A stretch of 64,000 nucleotides of DNA from Microbulbifer sp. MKSA007 (GCA_032615215.1 CP128433.1:3555501-3619500); one strand, 5' to 3'; shown: positions 1 through 10,143, counted from the stretch's first letter. The notes: generated by a model not told the origin, from the letters alone. Numbers and translations are program-made.

Positions 1-2716
1 TGCGCTTGAGGTTGAGGCTTTTCTCGATAGGCGCAACCAAATCCACCTGGGTGAAAGCCTCAAAGCTGGGTTCAGCCAATAGCAGGGCCGCATTACCTGC
101 GAGATAACGGGTGCGGTCGCTGCGCTGGGAACCACCGCGGGACTCAACTTTCACCAGTTCACGAAGCTCTGCCATATAAAGCTTTTGATTCCCGGACACT
201 TTGTAGATATCGGCAATTTTCTGGCGGGTCTCCAGCGCCGGCTCCATGGGTTCGGGGAAATAATCGACGTAGCGACGCAAAACAGACAGCGCTTTAGCGC
301 TATCTTCTGCCGCTGCATAAAGATCTGCCGCCTGGGTTAAGGCCTCACGGCGTATTTCATCGTCCTCGGATTCCCGCTCAATACGCTCAAATTCCGCAGC
401 TGCTAGCAACAGCTCACCGCTCTCCTGGTAAACCACTGCCAACTTCTTGGTGACATCTTTCGCCAGCTCATGCTCCGGGAAGTGACTGCGGAAGTTATTC
501 AATACCGTTGCCGCTTGTACCCAATCCTTAAGAACGATCAATGATGCGGCAGCATCATACTCCGCCGTAGCCAGAATGGTCGCGCCAGGTGCAGTACCTC
601 GAATACGCAGGAAGTGACTCGCTGCGGTTGCATGATCCTCCTGTTTACGGGCCATATCACCCTGCTGGTAGATGGAAGCCGCCAGGTTATCTACCAGTCC
701 CGCCCTATCCTTTGCATCCTGGGCAGTCAGCGTCAAAGTTTCACCGTAAGCGATTTCTGCATCCGCAAAGGCCGCAGTATCGAAAGAAGCGTGAGCCACC
801 AGCAGCCAGGCAGAACGTCTAATCTCCTGCTCCGCAGCGGGAAACTGCTCCAACAGTGAACGACCATTGGCGATTGTCGGGGCATAGTCTTTTAACCCGT
901 AGAGATCCTCCACCGCTCCTAACATGATCTGTGGTGCTTTGGCATGCTCGGGGAATGTGGCCGCAAAAGTCAGCGATGAACGAATAATTTCCCGCAATAG
1001 TGGTGCACGCTGCTCATCCGTTGCATCTTTTAAGTTATTAGCCAGATGTTCGCGATAAGCGTAAACCGCTGCGTAGCCTGCTTCGCTGGAATCCTTATGC
1101 GCAGGATATTCATAGGCCGTGCGCTCATACTCCAGAGCTGCACCATGGAAATCCCGGTTTTCCAACATCAATCCGGCAAGCTGATAATTGATTTCCGGTG
1201 CGCGCTCAGTTTCCCGGAAGGAATCGAGATAGCTGCGATACCAGTGAATCGCCTCGCGATAATTCTCGGCCTTCTTGTCTTTTAACTTCTTATTCTGGTA
1301 AGCCGCATGGTAGTGCCCGGCGAGGTCGATCAGGTTGGTCTGCAGGAAGGCAACCACCTCACCGTATTCGTTAATATCGAAGACAGTCCAGTAATCGGCA
1401 TTAAGTGCATAAGTAGTGGCGAAATCCTTCTTCGCTTCCAGCACCAGCTTGGGAAAGCCGCCTTTACTGTAGATTTCAATAACACGAATTGAGAAATCCG
1501 CAGATACTCTGTGCAACTGGTTTCGATCAACAAACGCAATATAGGATTTTGCCGCATCCTGGTAGCGACGCTTTTCCAAATAGTATTCACCCAGCTGGCT
1601 GTATACCCGGAATTCGTAATCTCTATTGCCCTTGCGGGTGAAGTAATCGACAACCGAATCAGGGCCTTCCAGGTAAGAAAAGCTCAAGCTGACCACACGG
1701 AAAGTATCGTCAATATGCTTGCGCTCACCCTTATTGTTTTGCTGGTCGAAGTCATAGCCCTGGGAGACTTTGTAATCCAGCATGGCGATATAGTCATCCA
1801 GGGCCATTTCATACATATCCTGCTTAAACAGCGCCCAACCGCGTTTATACAGGGCAAGCTCGTAGAAACTGGATATCACACCAATATCGATAACTTTTCC
1901 GTAGGACTCTTCCGCATCGAGAAACTTCTTGCGGGTAAAATAATATTCGCCCAGCCGGAACCAGGATTCATCGATATGTCGCGAGTCCGGATAGTTGGCC
2001 ACCAGCTGACGCAGCACATCCACCGCTGCATCAATCTCTCCCGCTTCTTCATAAGCTCGGGATAACTGATACATCACCTGGTCGTTGCGGTGATACAGGG
2101 GGTACTTTTGCAGCAATTTAATATAAAGATCGATGGCCTCGCGGGCATTGGCTGACATCATCTCTTCAGAATCAACGCCCGGCGCTTCAAGCGGGGTTTC
2201 ATCTGCAGCTATTTCTATGCTGCCACTAGCCCGGGTTTCAAACTCCTCATCAGACTCGACAACCCCAGGGGCCTGCGCCTCAGCCACTACCGGCTCTACC
2301 TTCGCCACCGGCGCTGTCTTCTCTGGAGCATCCAGGGTATTTTCAGCCATAGCTTCTGACGCATCGACAGAGATCACCGCCCCGCTTCCAGCAGCTACTC
2401 CAGCAAGGTTATCGAATTCTGCATCTTCAGCGCGGTGTGCCTGCTTGATTTTTAGGTCGGCAATCCTGCGCATCGCCTCGGGGGTCAGCTTGGATTCAGG
2501 GGTTTCCTGCAAGTACTTCTGGTAGCTGGCCAGTGCCTTCTCCAGGCTGCCATCAATATGTTCTTCCTTAATTTCTACTTCGACATTTTGAAGACTGCCG
2601 ATTGTCTTGCCGCTGTTTCCCGCACAACCCCCTAGCACTATAAGTGCAGAGAGAAGACCAGCGGCACGATTGAGAGATTTACCAGCTTGAGATTTAGATT
2701 TGAGCAACTTACTCAC
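1..2716 (-). CDS. TPR-repeat lipoprotein, C-terminus outside the window
   Basis: The frame is open from a GTG at 2716 to the window edge (about 905 codons seen, no stop). The N-terminus has a basic stretch, a hydrophobic core and a lipobox ending LGGC (Cys about residue 31), so it is probably a lipoprotein. A low-complexity acidic/Ala/Pro linker (about residues 90-170) leads into long helical TPR-like repeats with phrases such as YQLSRAYEEAGEIDAAVDVL and SWFRLGEYYFTRKKFLDAE. TPR arrays usually scaffold envelope complexes; no partner can be named here. The GTG start overlaps the upstream gene's stop (GTGA), so the pair is translationally coupled. It is the third gene of a three-gene secreted/TPR operon. 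A role in a TolQR/Glt-like envelope machine is only a guess. Confidence 0.8.
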   Translation of the reverse strand, partial: MSKLLKSKSQAGKSLNRAAGLLSALIVLGGCAGNSGKTIGSLQNVEVEIKEEHIDGSLEKALASYQKYLQETPESKLTPEAMRRIADLKIKQAHRAEDAEFDNLAGVAAGSGAVISVDASEAMAENTLDAPEKTAPVAKVEPVVAEAQAPGVVESDEEFETRASGSIEIAADETPLEAPGVDSEEMMSANAREAIDLYIKLLQKYPLYHRNDQVMYQLSRAYEEAGEIDAAVDVLRQLVANYPDSRHIDESWFRLGEYYFTRKKFLDAEESYGKVIDIGVISSFYELALYKRGWALFKQDMYEMALDDYIAMLDYKVSQGYDFDQQNNKGERKHIDDTFRVVSLSFSYLEGPDSVVDYFTRKGNRDYEFRVYSQLGEYYLEKRRYQDAAKSYIAFVDRNQLHRVSADFSIRVIEIYSKGGFPKLVLEAKKDFATTYALNADYWTVFDINEYGEVVAFLQTNLIDLAGHYHAAYQNKKLKDKKAENYREAIHWYRSYLDSFRETERAPEINYQLAGLMLENRDFHGAALEYERTAYEYPAHKDSSEAGYAAVYAYREHLANNLKDATDEQRAPLLREIIRSSLTFAATFPEHAKAPQIMLGAVEDLYGLKDYAPTIANGRSLLEQFPAAEQEIRRSAWLLVAHASFDTAAFADAEIAYGETLTLTAQDAKDRAGLVDNLAASIYQQGDMARKQEDHATAASHFLRIRGTAPGATILATAEYDAAASLIVLKDWVQAATVLNNFRSHFPEHELAKDVTKKLAVVYQESGELLLAAAEFERIERESEDDEIRREALTQAADLYAAAEDSAKALSVLRRYVDYFPEPMEPALETRQKIADIYKVSGNQKLYMAELRELVKVESRGGSQRSDRTRYLAGNAALLLAEPSFEAFTQVDLVAPIEKSLNLKR

Positions 2717-4743
2717 GAATCACCTCCCTCTGCTGACTCTTCTTCCTCCACCTGCTCCATCTCCGGTGGATTCTCCTCAGGAATTTGCTCTTCCAACAGC
2801 GCCTTGTGCTGCTCTACCTTAAATTCATCTTCACGCTGCTCCTGCAGCTCATTAGCGCGGTCGTAGCTGTCTGCCAGGGCAAAGCGGGCTTTAATTTGAT
2901 AACTCTCCAACTGTGCGCGACGGCGTTCTAACTCGGCAATTGCCAATGCCTCAAGCATGGTGCCCTGGCGCGCCATCAGGGTTTTCAGTCGCCGTTGGGT
3001 TTGCTGGATACGCGCGCGCAAACGAGTAATATCGCGGTCGTAACCGGTATAGCTGTGAGTTGCCGCCTGGCGACTGCGCACAAAGGAATCGTAAACAGAC
3101 TGGAGACTTTCGATCTCCTGGTTTAATTCCGCCAGGTGTTTGTAGGCCTCGGTCAAACGCTGGTCGTACTCAAAGGAAAGACGCAGGTCCAATACACCTT
3201 TAAGCCGCTGAACCCGCTCCAAAGTAGTTTCAGTAAAGCCCTGGGGATGCTCAGCAATTTTTCCGCTAAGTTCCAGGAGCTTCAATCGCGCCTCCTGCTC
3301 TTCGGCCGTTGCCAGGTATTCTGGGTGGCGGGAGATCAGCATCTGCTCTATACGACTGGCAAACTGATCGCGCTGCTCCATCCGCAGCTTGATACGGGCG
3401 TCGAGCTCCCGGAATTGCCTGTCCAGCTCCGGCAACAAGGGCTCGTAATAGTTGCGGCGAATACGAATAATATCTTCGTAGGCTGTGAGGCTTTTTAGCC
3501 ACTCTTCATTGCGCTCATATAAATCGTTGAGGTCGCGATAGTTGCACAGAAATTCCTGATAGTCATTGGACGCCATCAGGTCGAGTAAGTAATGGGTCTC
3601 GGGGGCTTCCGGTAAATTGCGCAAGGCCACTACCCAGTTCTGTACCTGGGTAGCCTCTTTACGACGCAACGCCTCAAGGAACTTACCTTTGCGAATACTA
3701 TGAATAGACTGAGTGAGGGTATCAATCTCGCGCCCGAACGCGTCTAATGCGCGGCCATAGTTAATTGCTGCCGTACTGTGGACATCCAATTTGCCATAGG
3801 CATAGGGCACCGCCAACATGACCTCTTGCACTGGCTCACTGGTGCCTTTGCGGTCTTGCAACAGTTTCCAGGGCACCAGTGCCCGGTCATAGCGACCCGC
3901 GCGGGCCTCTACCCAGCCAGCGCCCAGCAGCGCCCTATTTGAAAAAGGGCCATCGAGGTTTACACGATCAAAATAGGGGCGCGCCATATCCAGCTTGCCC
4001 AGCTCCATTAAATGGGAGCCCAATAAGAGGTTGGTTTTATCGTAAAGGGCCTGCAGGGCCGCCTCTGAACTGCGCTTTCTTCCCAGTGCAGTCAACTCCA
4101 GAACACCGCGCGCCTCTTCTCCCGCCTTCAGTTGGGCAATACCCAAATTGAAGGAAACAAAGCCCTCTAGCGACTCTTCACCCTTTAGGTCTTGCAGCAG
4201 TTCTACGGCCTCCTCGAATCGACCGAGCTGCATATAGACTCGAGCACGCAAAAACTGCTCATCTGCACGGACCCTCTCGGGAACCCGCCCATCAATCATT
4301 TCCAGGGCATGTAAGGCGTTGCGCGGCTGTTGTTTGTGATAGTGAATTTTTGCCAGTCGATACGCGGCTTCATTGCGCACCGGCTGGGAAACATTTCCCT
4401 GCAGTACAGCCTCAATAGCCCGCCCAGCCTCCCTGTGCATTCGATAGGACAATTCCAAGTCACCCACCGAAAACTCAGCTTGCCCCAAGTGCGCACTGAA
4501 AGGATCGAGTTCAGGCTGATCTAAGCGGTGATACTGAGCAAGTTCTGTGTCCAGTGCCACAATCGCATCAAAATAACTTTCCTGATGGGCATGAAACATT
4601 GCCGCACCAAAAAACAGGTCTTTAAGTTCTTCCTGCGGTTCAGTCGCCGCTGCAGCGGGGAGAGCAGCCAAAGAACAAAGGGATAGAGCACCAAGCATCA
4701 CCCTGGTTTGACAGGACAACACATTTACCAGGGACCTGAGCAT
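2713..4743 (-). CDS. Secreted TPR and coiled-coil protein
   Basis: 676 residues. A signal peptide is visible (hydrophobic core around residues 14-33, ending AAAA before TEPQEEL), so it is periplasmic or outer-membrane associated. Residues about 40-330 hold TPR-like helical pairs (for example AAYRLAKIHYHKQQPRNALH). The C-terminal half is charged and coiled-coil-like (ELDARIKLRMEQRDQ, TRLRARIQQTQRRLKTL) and ends in a Glu-rich tail. It lies 2 bp downstream of the 4746-5255 gene and overlaps the next lipoprotein gene by GTGA, so the three are one operon. The family is not one I can name beyond TPR; the combination suggests an envelope scaffold. Confidence 0.75.
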   Translation of the reverse strand: MLRSLVNVLSCQTRVMLGALSLCSLAALPAAAATEPQEELKDLFFGAAMFHAHQESYFDAIVALDTELAQYHRLDQPELDPFSAHLGQAEFSVGDLELSYRMHREAGRAIEAVLQGNVSQPVRNEAAYRLAKIHYHKQQPRNALHALEMIDGRVPERVRADEQFLRARVYMQLGRFEEAVELLQDLKGEESLEGFVSFNLGIAQLKAGEEARGVLELTALGRKRSSEAALQALYDKTNLLLGSHLMELGKLDMARPYFDRVNLDGPFSNRALLGAGWVEARAGRYDRALVPWKLLQDRKGTSEPVQEVMLAVPYAYGKLDVHSTAAINYGRALDAFGREIDTLTQSIHSIRKGKFLEALRRKEATQVQNWVVALRNLPEAPETHYLLDLMASNDYQEFLCNYRDLNDLYERNEEWLKSLTAYEDIIRIRRNYYEPLLPELDRQFRELDARIKLRMEQRDQFASRIEQMLISRHPEYLATAEEQEARLKLLELSGKIAEHPQGFTETTLERVQRLKGVLDLRLSFEYDQRLTEAYKHLAELNQEIESLQSVYDSFVRSRQAATHSYTGYDRDITRLRARIQQTQRRLKTLMARQGTMLEALAIAELERRRAQLESYQIKARFALADSYDRANELQEQREDEFKVEQHKALLEEQIPEENPPEMEQVEEEESAEGGDS

Positions 4744-4745
4744 GA

Positions 4746-5255
4746 TTACCAGTCCTTGAAGTTTATCGTGGACTCGGTTCCCAGAACCTTAATCTCGACA
4801 AATTTAGGACCCACTGCCTTCTCTACAGTGTAGGAAGCTGTGGCCCGATACTCTTTTCCTGATGGGGTTTTACCGAGAAAACTAACCTCTAATGGGTGCC
4901 CACCCACTTGCACATTGCCAGTGTATATTTTTTGTACCCCACCTTTTTGCAGGGACTCAATTTCCCGGTAGGTATAGAGGTGATGGGCAACTAATTTGCC
5001 ATTCAGTGTGACCTCAACCGACTCCAGCTCGAAGGGCTTTTCATCAGCCACCGAGACAAAAAGAGCTACCTGCGTATTAGAGGGGAATAAGAGCTTTTCC
5101 TCCAGCTGTGACAACTCAGCAGTGAGATCAATAACATCTTTCTTAACATCCTGAATCTGCTCATCCAGGCCACGGATATCATCTCTATCAATAGTCTGAG
5201 CATGCCCAGTACTGGCCAACAGAAAGAAAAGTACAATCTGAAGAATTCTGAACAT
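4746..5255 (-). CDS. Small secreted protein, first gene of the TPR operon
   Basis: 169 residues with a clear signal peptide (MFRILQIVLFFLLASTGHAQ). A short coiled-coil stretch follows (about residues 28-55, LDEQIQDVKKDVIDLTAELS), then a beta-rich domain with ELESVEVTLNGKLVAHHLY and a C-terminal strand-rich part. It probably acts in the periplasm with the two TPR proteins that follow after 2 bp. I do not recognise a named domain. The ATG at 5255 is preceded by GGAGGTAGG-like sequence, a strong ribosome site. Confidence 0.65.
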   Translation of the reverse strand: MFRILQIVLFFLLASTGHAQTIDRDDIRGLDEQIQDVKKDVIDLTAELSQLEEKLLFPSNTQVALFVSVADEKPFELESVEVTLNGKLVAHHLYTYREIESLQKGGVQKIYTGNVQVGGHPLEVSFLGKTPSGKEYRATASYTVEKAVGPKFVEIKVLGTESTINFKDW

Positions 5256-5499
5256 GTGGCCTACCTCCGACCCAACCCTAAACTATCAATTCCTGTCAGA
5301 TAATCTGGAACAGGACCGCAATAAACCCAGGCACAACAGAGCCTTGAGCTGCGGCATTGTATTGAATAGAGGGTTAATCAGATGTGAGGAAATTCAAATC
5401 TCACAAAAACTCAAAGAATGGATAAATTTTGAAAAAAGCACTTCCAGCAAATAAAAGAGATCTACAGCACAAAAGAAATGAGACGCACTTCACTTGCGA

Positions 5500-6915
5500 T
5501 CAAGAAAGCTCTCCGCTTTGGCTCTCTGGCCTACCGATCACAAAGAACATGCAAACAATCAAACCAACCAAGGCTAGGTAAGCATTTACTGTAAAAGCTC
5601 TATCTATACCCGAAGGTATATCTGGAGCGAAGGCAATGATTGTAGCATTCATACCCAAACCAACCGCACCGCCACCAATTTTAAACATATAGAGGATAGC
5701 GCCTGCCAAGCTGGCACGGTGAGGTTCCACCACCGTAATACCCGCAGTCGTACTGGATGGATTGAACAGCCCAATACCCACTCCCAACACGACCAAGCCC
5801 GGACACATATCCAGAAAACCCGTGTCCGAAGTCAGGTTCGAAAGCATGAACATTCCAACACTCATCCCCAAAATACCTAATGAGACGAGTAATTTTGGTC
5901 CAGCTAGCTCATAGAGGCGGCCGGAGATAATAGCAACCAGCCCCGATATAACCATTAAAGGGACCAAAGATAAACCGGCCTGAAATGCTGAGTAACCACG
6001 AAAATTCGCCAAAAATTGGGGGACATAGAGAATTGCCGATAGGAATACTACGGAGATTAGAAGTGTCGTAACACCTACCGCTAGGAACTTCCGGTTCTTT
6101 GCAATATCAGGGGGAATCAGGGCATCTTTACCAACTCGATACTCCACGATTGTAAACAGGCAGAGCAACACCAGGAACACAACGATCAGGCTGATAACCA
6201 CAGGATGCTTGAAACCAATTTCCGCGGAGACATCCAGTGCAAAAAGCAAACAAAATAGCGAGGTGCACAGTAGTAGCACACCGAAGAAGTCTATTTTTTC
6301 CTCAGTGTCACGAGGTTTATCGGGGGGTACTGCCCACCAGCAAGCCAGCATTGTTGCCAGAGTGAGGAGAATATTAACGAAGAAAATCCATCGCCAACTG
6401 AAAAAATCTGCGAGCACCCCACCCAAAACTGGTCCAGCTGCATTCGCTAACCCACAGGTGGCCATCAGGATACCACCCGCCAACCCTGACCTTTCATAGG
6501 TCAACAGGTTAAAAGTCATTGCCAAAGTGGACGGCCACATCAATGCCGCACCCACTCCCATCAATGCGCGGGATATCAATAACATCCACATATCCATTGC
6601 CAAGCCACCCAGCACGGCAAAGAAAACGAATATTCCCGCTCCAATCATAAATACTCTGCGGCGGCCATAGATATCCGCCAAGCGGCCACCGGTTATGATG
6701 AAAACACCAAAAACCAAGGCGTAGCCGTTAATGATCCACTGGGAGCTAGTTATGTCTGCATTGAATTCTCTTTCGATGGCAGGTAGTGCGGGGGCAAAAG
6801 CAGTATAGTCATTACTAATAAGGAAGGCCGCGAGAACTAATGCAGCCAACCCCAAGTACTGATCTCGTGTAATTTTGCCGCTCTGTTTAGCCATACTGCG
6901 TAATTCACTCGACAC
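5500..6915 (-). CDS. MFS transporter, DHA2 (14-TM) drug-exporter type
   Basis: 471 residues with about 14 hydrophobic segments, the usual size of the EmrB/QacA group. Motif A is present in the loop after TM2 (GRLADIYGRRR, about residues 78-88), and a motif C-like GGILMATCGLANAAGPVLGG follows around residue 150. Members exchange protons for lipophilic drugs across the inner membrane. No membrane-fusion partner (EmrA type) lies next to it, so it may act alone. A second start (MAKQSG, residue 8) is possible. The gene is monocistronic; the substrate is unknown. Confidence 0.82.
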   Translation of the reverse strand: MSSELRSMAKQSGKITRDQYLGLAALVLAAFLISNDYTAFAPALPAIEREFNADITSSQWIINGYALVFGVFIITGGRLADIYGRRRVFMIGAGIFVFFAVLGGLAMDMWMLLISRALMGVGAALMWPSTLAMTFNLLTYERSGLAGGILMATCGLANAAGPVLGGVLADFFSWRWIFFVNILLTLATMLACWWAVPPDKPRDTEEKIDFFGVLLLCTSLFCLLFALDVSAEIGFKHPVVISLIVVFLVLLCLFTIVEYRVGKDALIPPDIAKNRKFLAVGVTTLLISVVFLSAILYVPQFLANFRGYSAFQAGLSLVPLMVISGLVAIISGRLYELAGPKLLVSLGILGMSVGMFMLSNLTSDTGFLDMCPGLVVLGVGIGLFNPSSTTAGITVVEPHRASLAGAILYMFKIGGGAVGLGMNATIIAFAPDIPSGIDRAFTVNAYLALVGLIVCMFFVIGRPESQSGELS

Positions 6916-7173
6916 CCGAGCCGATCAGGTAATCCTTCAGAACCTAATTAGCTTGCGATATATTTTTGTTACTCCCGCCTAGAGCCTAGACCACTCGCTC
7001 ATTTACACGCCTTTTGACTAGTCAGTTTTCACTGTCGATACCGATCATCATCTGCCTTGTAACTGGCAGCTCATATCTTATGCTTAAAGGACATCCAAGC
7101 GCCGTAAAATTGAATTAGTGATTGGATAGCCTAATGAGTTCCCTAAGATCACGCTAATAGATGAGATTAGTAA

Positions 7174-7602
7174 ATGCATAAGTTCATTGTGCTTGTCTTG
7201 GTTCTGTTGACTTCTTCTACATTCGCCCAGGGATCTACGGTGAACGACCTAAAAGATTTCCAGTGGAAAAACCGCATTCTATTACTGAATATCCCGGAAG
7301 ATCCCAATAGCACAATCAATGAATTACTCAAGTTAGCGCCGCAGTTTGCAGAGAGAAACTTGATATGGTTCCTATTCTCTAACAGCACCCTTGAGACTAA
7401 CTTCCCCGGTAAAGTCACAGACAATTTTGCTAAAAATGTACGGGAAAAATATCTGCAAGGACCAGCAATGCAAGTACTTCTTATAGGGAAGGATGGGGAA
7501 GTAAAGTATAAAGCCAATAAATTCTCAGCCGTCGAAGTTTTCCAACGTATCGACAGCATGCCCATGCGACGCAATGAGATGCAGCAAGGATCTGCACAGT
7601 GA
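7174..7602 (+). CDS. DUF4174 secreted protein
   Basis: 142 residues with a signal peptide (MHKFIVLVLVLLTSSTFAQG). The mature part matches my memory of DUF4174: an opening LKDFQWKNRILLLNIP, a thioredoxin-fold-like order of strands, VLLIGKDGEVKYK, and the family's closing phrase IDSMPMRRNEM. The family has no assigned reaction; it lacks a CxxC pair here, so a disulfide redox role is not supported. Monocistronic. Confidence 0.8.
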   Translation: MHKFIVLVLVLLTSSTFAQGSTVNDLKDFQWKNRILLLNIPEDPNSTINELLKLAPQFAERNLIWFLFSNSTLETNFPGKVTDNFAKNVREKYLQGPAMQVLLIGKDGEVKYKANKFSAVEVFQRIDSMPMRRNEMQQGSAQ

Positions 7603-7819
7603 ACAATTATTAAACATCCACAATCTGATAGAGAATTTTTGTATCTTCCAGAATTACTGAGGAATCCCAGAGTTAGATTTCCCTCAGTTAATTACGCTTC
7701 GGCCTTCTTTGCTCACCAGACAACCTTTCCAGCTGGCAACTTTTAACAAACATAGACATCTTTGCGCTAAAGTACGCTATTAGCCTTGCGAACTTATAAT
7801 CAATGGAAATCGACCTCCA

Positions 7820-8467
7820 ATGAGCATAAGAGCCATTATCCTCGGAGCTACGGGCCTTATCGGTGGCCATCTCACAGAGCAACTGGCTGGTGAAGAAGTC
7901 TTTGATGAAGTACTTACACTCACTCGACGCCCCAAAGCCACTGCAAGTCAAAAAATACATAATCATATTGTCGACTTTGATCGGTTGGAGGAAGCTGCAC
8001 CTCTTTTTCAGGGAAATACTCTATTTTCCTGCCTCGGCACCACTCGCAAACAAGCCGGCAGCCTAGCCGCACAGCACAAGGTTGACGTTGAATATCAATA
8101 CAAAGCGGCCCAATTGGCAGCGGAGGCAGGAGTCAGCCATTACTTACTGGTTTCATCCAGCGGAGCCAATGCCAATAGCGCCAGTGCTTACTTACGTATG
8201 AAGGGTGAGCTGGAAGAGAAAATCAAGAAACTTCCATTTAAGCGCATCAGTATACTGCAACCCTCCCTACTCCTCGGAGATCGTGCAAATGCCCGCCCCG
8301 GTGAGAAAATCGGAGGCACCCTCCTACCAGTAATTTGTATGCTGCCGGGGCTGAGACGTTATAGACCCATTGAGGGGCGTGAAGTAGCCAAAAAAATGGT
8401 TTATTTAAGTCGACAAGAACGAACAGGGATTGAGACCCTGCGTTTGGATGAGCTATTCAATGCTTAA
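7820..8467 (+). CDS. NAD(P)H-binding atypical SDR (HTATIP2/YbjT-like)
   Basis: 215 residues. The N-terminal Rossmann motif is GATGLIGGHL (residues 9-18), followed by LTRRP, where the cofactor phosphate or ribose is usually held. LLVSSSGANANSAS then YLRMKGELEEKI matches the active-site region of atypical SDRs (Y-x3-K as YLRMK). LQPSLLLGDRANARPGEKIG is typical of the HTATIP2/YbjT-like oxidoreductases. Cytoplasmic; substrate unknown. The stop lies inside the left arm of the 13-bp hairpin at 8464-8519. Confidence 0.8.
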   Translation: MSIRAIILGATGLIGGHLTEQLAGEEVFDEVLTLTRRPKATASQKIHNHIVDFDRLEEAAPLFQGNTLFSCLGTTRKQAGSLAAQHKVDVEYQYKAAQLAAEAGVSHYLLVSSSGANANSASAYLRMKGELEEKIKKLPFKRISILQPSLLLGDRANARPGEKIGGTLLPVICMLPGLRRYRPIEGREVAKKMVYLSRQERTGIETLRLDELFNA

Positions 8468-8519
8468 GGAGCCTCCGAATAATTCTACAATGTCTTTGCG
8501 GGTCTGGGAGGCTCCTTAA
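8464..8519. repeat. 56-bp element with perfect 13-bp terminal inverted repeats
   Basis: The arms are TTAAGGAGCCTCC (8464-8476) and GGAGGCTCCTTAA (8507-8519). The left arm and the following GAATAA are repeated with changes at 10143 and 10249. The left arm supplies the stop codon of the NAD(P)H-binding gene. There is no T-run, so it is not a classic terminator, though the RNA could fold as a long hairpin. Confidence 0.7.
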
Positions 8520-8576
8520 ACCCCAAAGGTTAAATTCGGGAGCTTAAAACAAGTAAATCGCCCCCGAAAATTGCGG

Positions 8577-9176
8577 TTATTCTTTTATCTTAATCCCTAA
8601 CCAGTGCGGGTATTGAGTCAAAACAATAAGGACAATTGCATCGTAGACTGCGTGCCAAATTATTACTCCCAATAAACTTCCGGACACTTGGTAAACCACT
8701 CCTAAAACCACACCAATTCCCAAAGTCAGAAAGAAATTGGTCCACGATGAGAAATGAAGTAGCGCAAATGCAATTGCGGAAATTAATAACCCCAACAATG
8801 GCGAGCTAAGTTCTGACAACCAGGACTGCAAAAACCCCCGAAACAAAAGCTCTTCGCAAATTCCGACTACAACAGAAATCAACAGCAGCTGAAAGAAAGA
8901 CAATCGTGAAAATAGCGGAATCAGGGCGATCGATTGACGCCGCATTGACTTGCCAAGGGTCGTTTCTGAGCGAGTTAACGACAACATCACACCGTAGGTA
9001 GCCATTGCACCAATGATGCCAATTGTTACTTGCAACCCTACACTATCACCAATGATCACTACCTTGAGTGAAGCCAGATAAAAGCCCAGAAGGGCCAGCA
9101 ACAAGCAAACAACCTGAGTGCCAATTAATAAAAGAAAAACTGGTGGATTCCCTTTTGTTTGGTCAACAGCATCCAT
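8577..9176 (-). CDS. CPBP family intramembrane protease (Abi/CAAX type)
   Basis: 199 residues, about six membrane segments. The first CPBP motif EELLFRGFLQSWLS (about residues 114-127) carries the Glu-Glu and Arg of the catalytic site. The later motifs are seen as FALLHFSSW (His) and IIWHAVYDAIV (His, Asp). Known members are glutamate intramembrane proteases or CAAX prenyl proteases. A paralogue with the same motif lies at 10306-10866; the two flank the ExoD-family gene, so this is probably a local duplication. Confidence 0.85.
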   Translation of the reverse strand: MDAVDQTKGNPPVFLLLIGTQVVCLLLALLGFYLASLKVVIIGDSVGLQVTIGIIGAMATYGVMLSLTRSETTLGKSMRRQSIALIPLFSRLSFFQLLLISVVVGICEELLFRGFLQSWLSELSSPLLGLLISAIAFALLHFSSWTNFFLTLGIGVVLGVVYQVSGSLLGVIIWHAVYDAIVLIVLTQYPHWLGIKIKE

Positions 9177-9558
9177 TTGTGACCGTCCTTTTTATTAGTA
9201 GTTTATCGAGGTAGTCGAGTGGCTCAGTACCTAAATAGACTGCCTTAGGATTCCGTACCAACTAGAAACCACACCGAAATTCAATCAGCCGAAATAAGCA
9301 CACCCGCCATCAGCAATAATCTAACAGAAAATGATGACAGGCATAATCCTCCGCCAACAGCCTATCTCTATCCGTTTAGTTTGACGTCAGACAGCTTATC
9401 CCCTTTGAAAAACTGCCTGACTTTAGCCGAAAAGCCAGTCACAGTGCTATGCTCGACAATATCTCTGGAACCGGATAGCTCGTAGAGACTACCCGGTTTC
9501 CAGCCCTCTTATCAGTAGATTGTCTTGCAAAGAAACTACACAGCAACTAATTCCAACC
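9177..9558. other. Intergenic region upstream of CPBP and ExoD-family genes
   Basis: This 382-bp gap separates two divergent genes and should hold their promoters. I see no RNA gene or repeat. A TTG at 9520 is in frame with the downstream gene but has no better ribosome site than the ATG at 9559. Confidence 0.4.
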
Positions 9559-10143
9559 ATGACACAAGAAATCATAGGACTGGGCCAGCTGCTGAAGGAT
9601 ATTGAGGAGAAAAGTCAGGGGCAGGAGAAAATCTCCATCCAGCATGTTATTGAGGCTGTGGGGCTTCGATCCTTTGCCCCATTCCTTATCCTTATCGGGT
9701 TGATCCTGTTTTCCCCTCTGAGCGGTATTCCCGGAATGTCTACCGCGATGGGCGTATTGCTACTACTGTTTGCCCTACAACTGCTGATGAAGCGCAACTA
9801 TATCTGGCTTCCACAGTGGTTAATCAACCGCTCCATATCCAGCGAGAAGCTGATGGATGCCCTGCACTGGATGGAAAAGCCCGCCCGGTTTGCCGACCGC
9901 TGGATTCAGCCACGGATGGATTTTATCGTGCGCCGATATGGCACCTACGCTATTGCTGGAACCTGCATTTTTATTGCATTGACCCTGCCAATAATGGAAG
10001 TAATCCCCTTCTCTGCCTCAACTGCTGGTCTTGCTCTCACCATTTTTGGGCTATCGCTGGCAGCTCGAGATGGACTCTTAGCGCTTATTGCTTTTATCCT
10101 AACGGCCTCCCTGGTACTAGTGGTGATCGTTGCCGTGATCTAG
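9559..10143 (+). CDS. ExoD family membrane protein
   Basis: About 194 residues from the ATG at 9559 (a TTG at 9520 would add 13). The order is typical of ExoD: a soluble N-terminus (QLLKDIEEKSQGQEKISIQHVIEAVG), a first hydrophobic pair rich in SPLSGIPGMSTAMG, an Arg/Lys loop, and C-terminal membrane helices. In rhizobia ExoD affects exopolysaccharide production and alkali tolerance; the biochemical role is unresolved. It sits between two CPBP paralogues. The start is uncertain because neither candidate has a good Shine-Dalgarno. Confidence 0.8.
   Translation: MTQEIIGLGQLLKDIEEKSQGQEKISIQHVIEAVGLRSFAPFLILIGLILFSPLSGIPGMSTAMGVLLLLFALQLLMKRNYIWLPQWLINRSISSEKLMDALHWMEKPARFADRWIQPRMDFIVRRYGTYAIAGTCIFIALTLPIMEVIPFSASTAGLALTIFGLSLAARDGLLALIAFILTASLVLVVIVAVI

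Noticed and set aside
1330..2525. Several long frames opposite the TPR lipoprotein gene
   Set aside because: They are shadows of a continuous minus-strand frame with a lipobox and TPR repeats.
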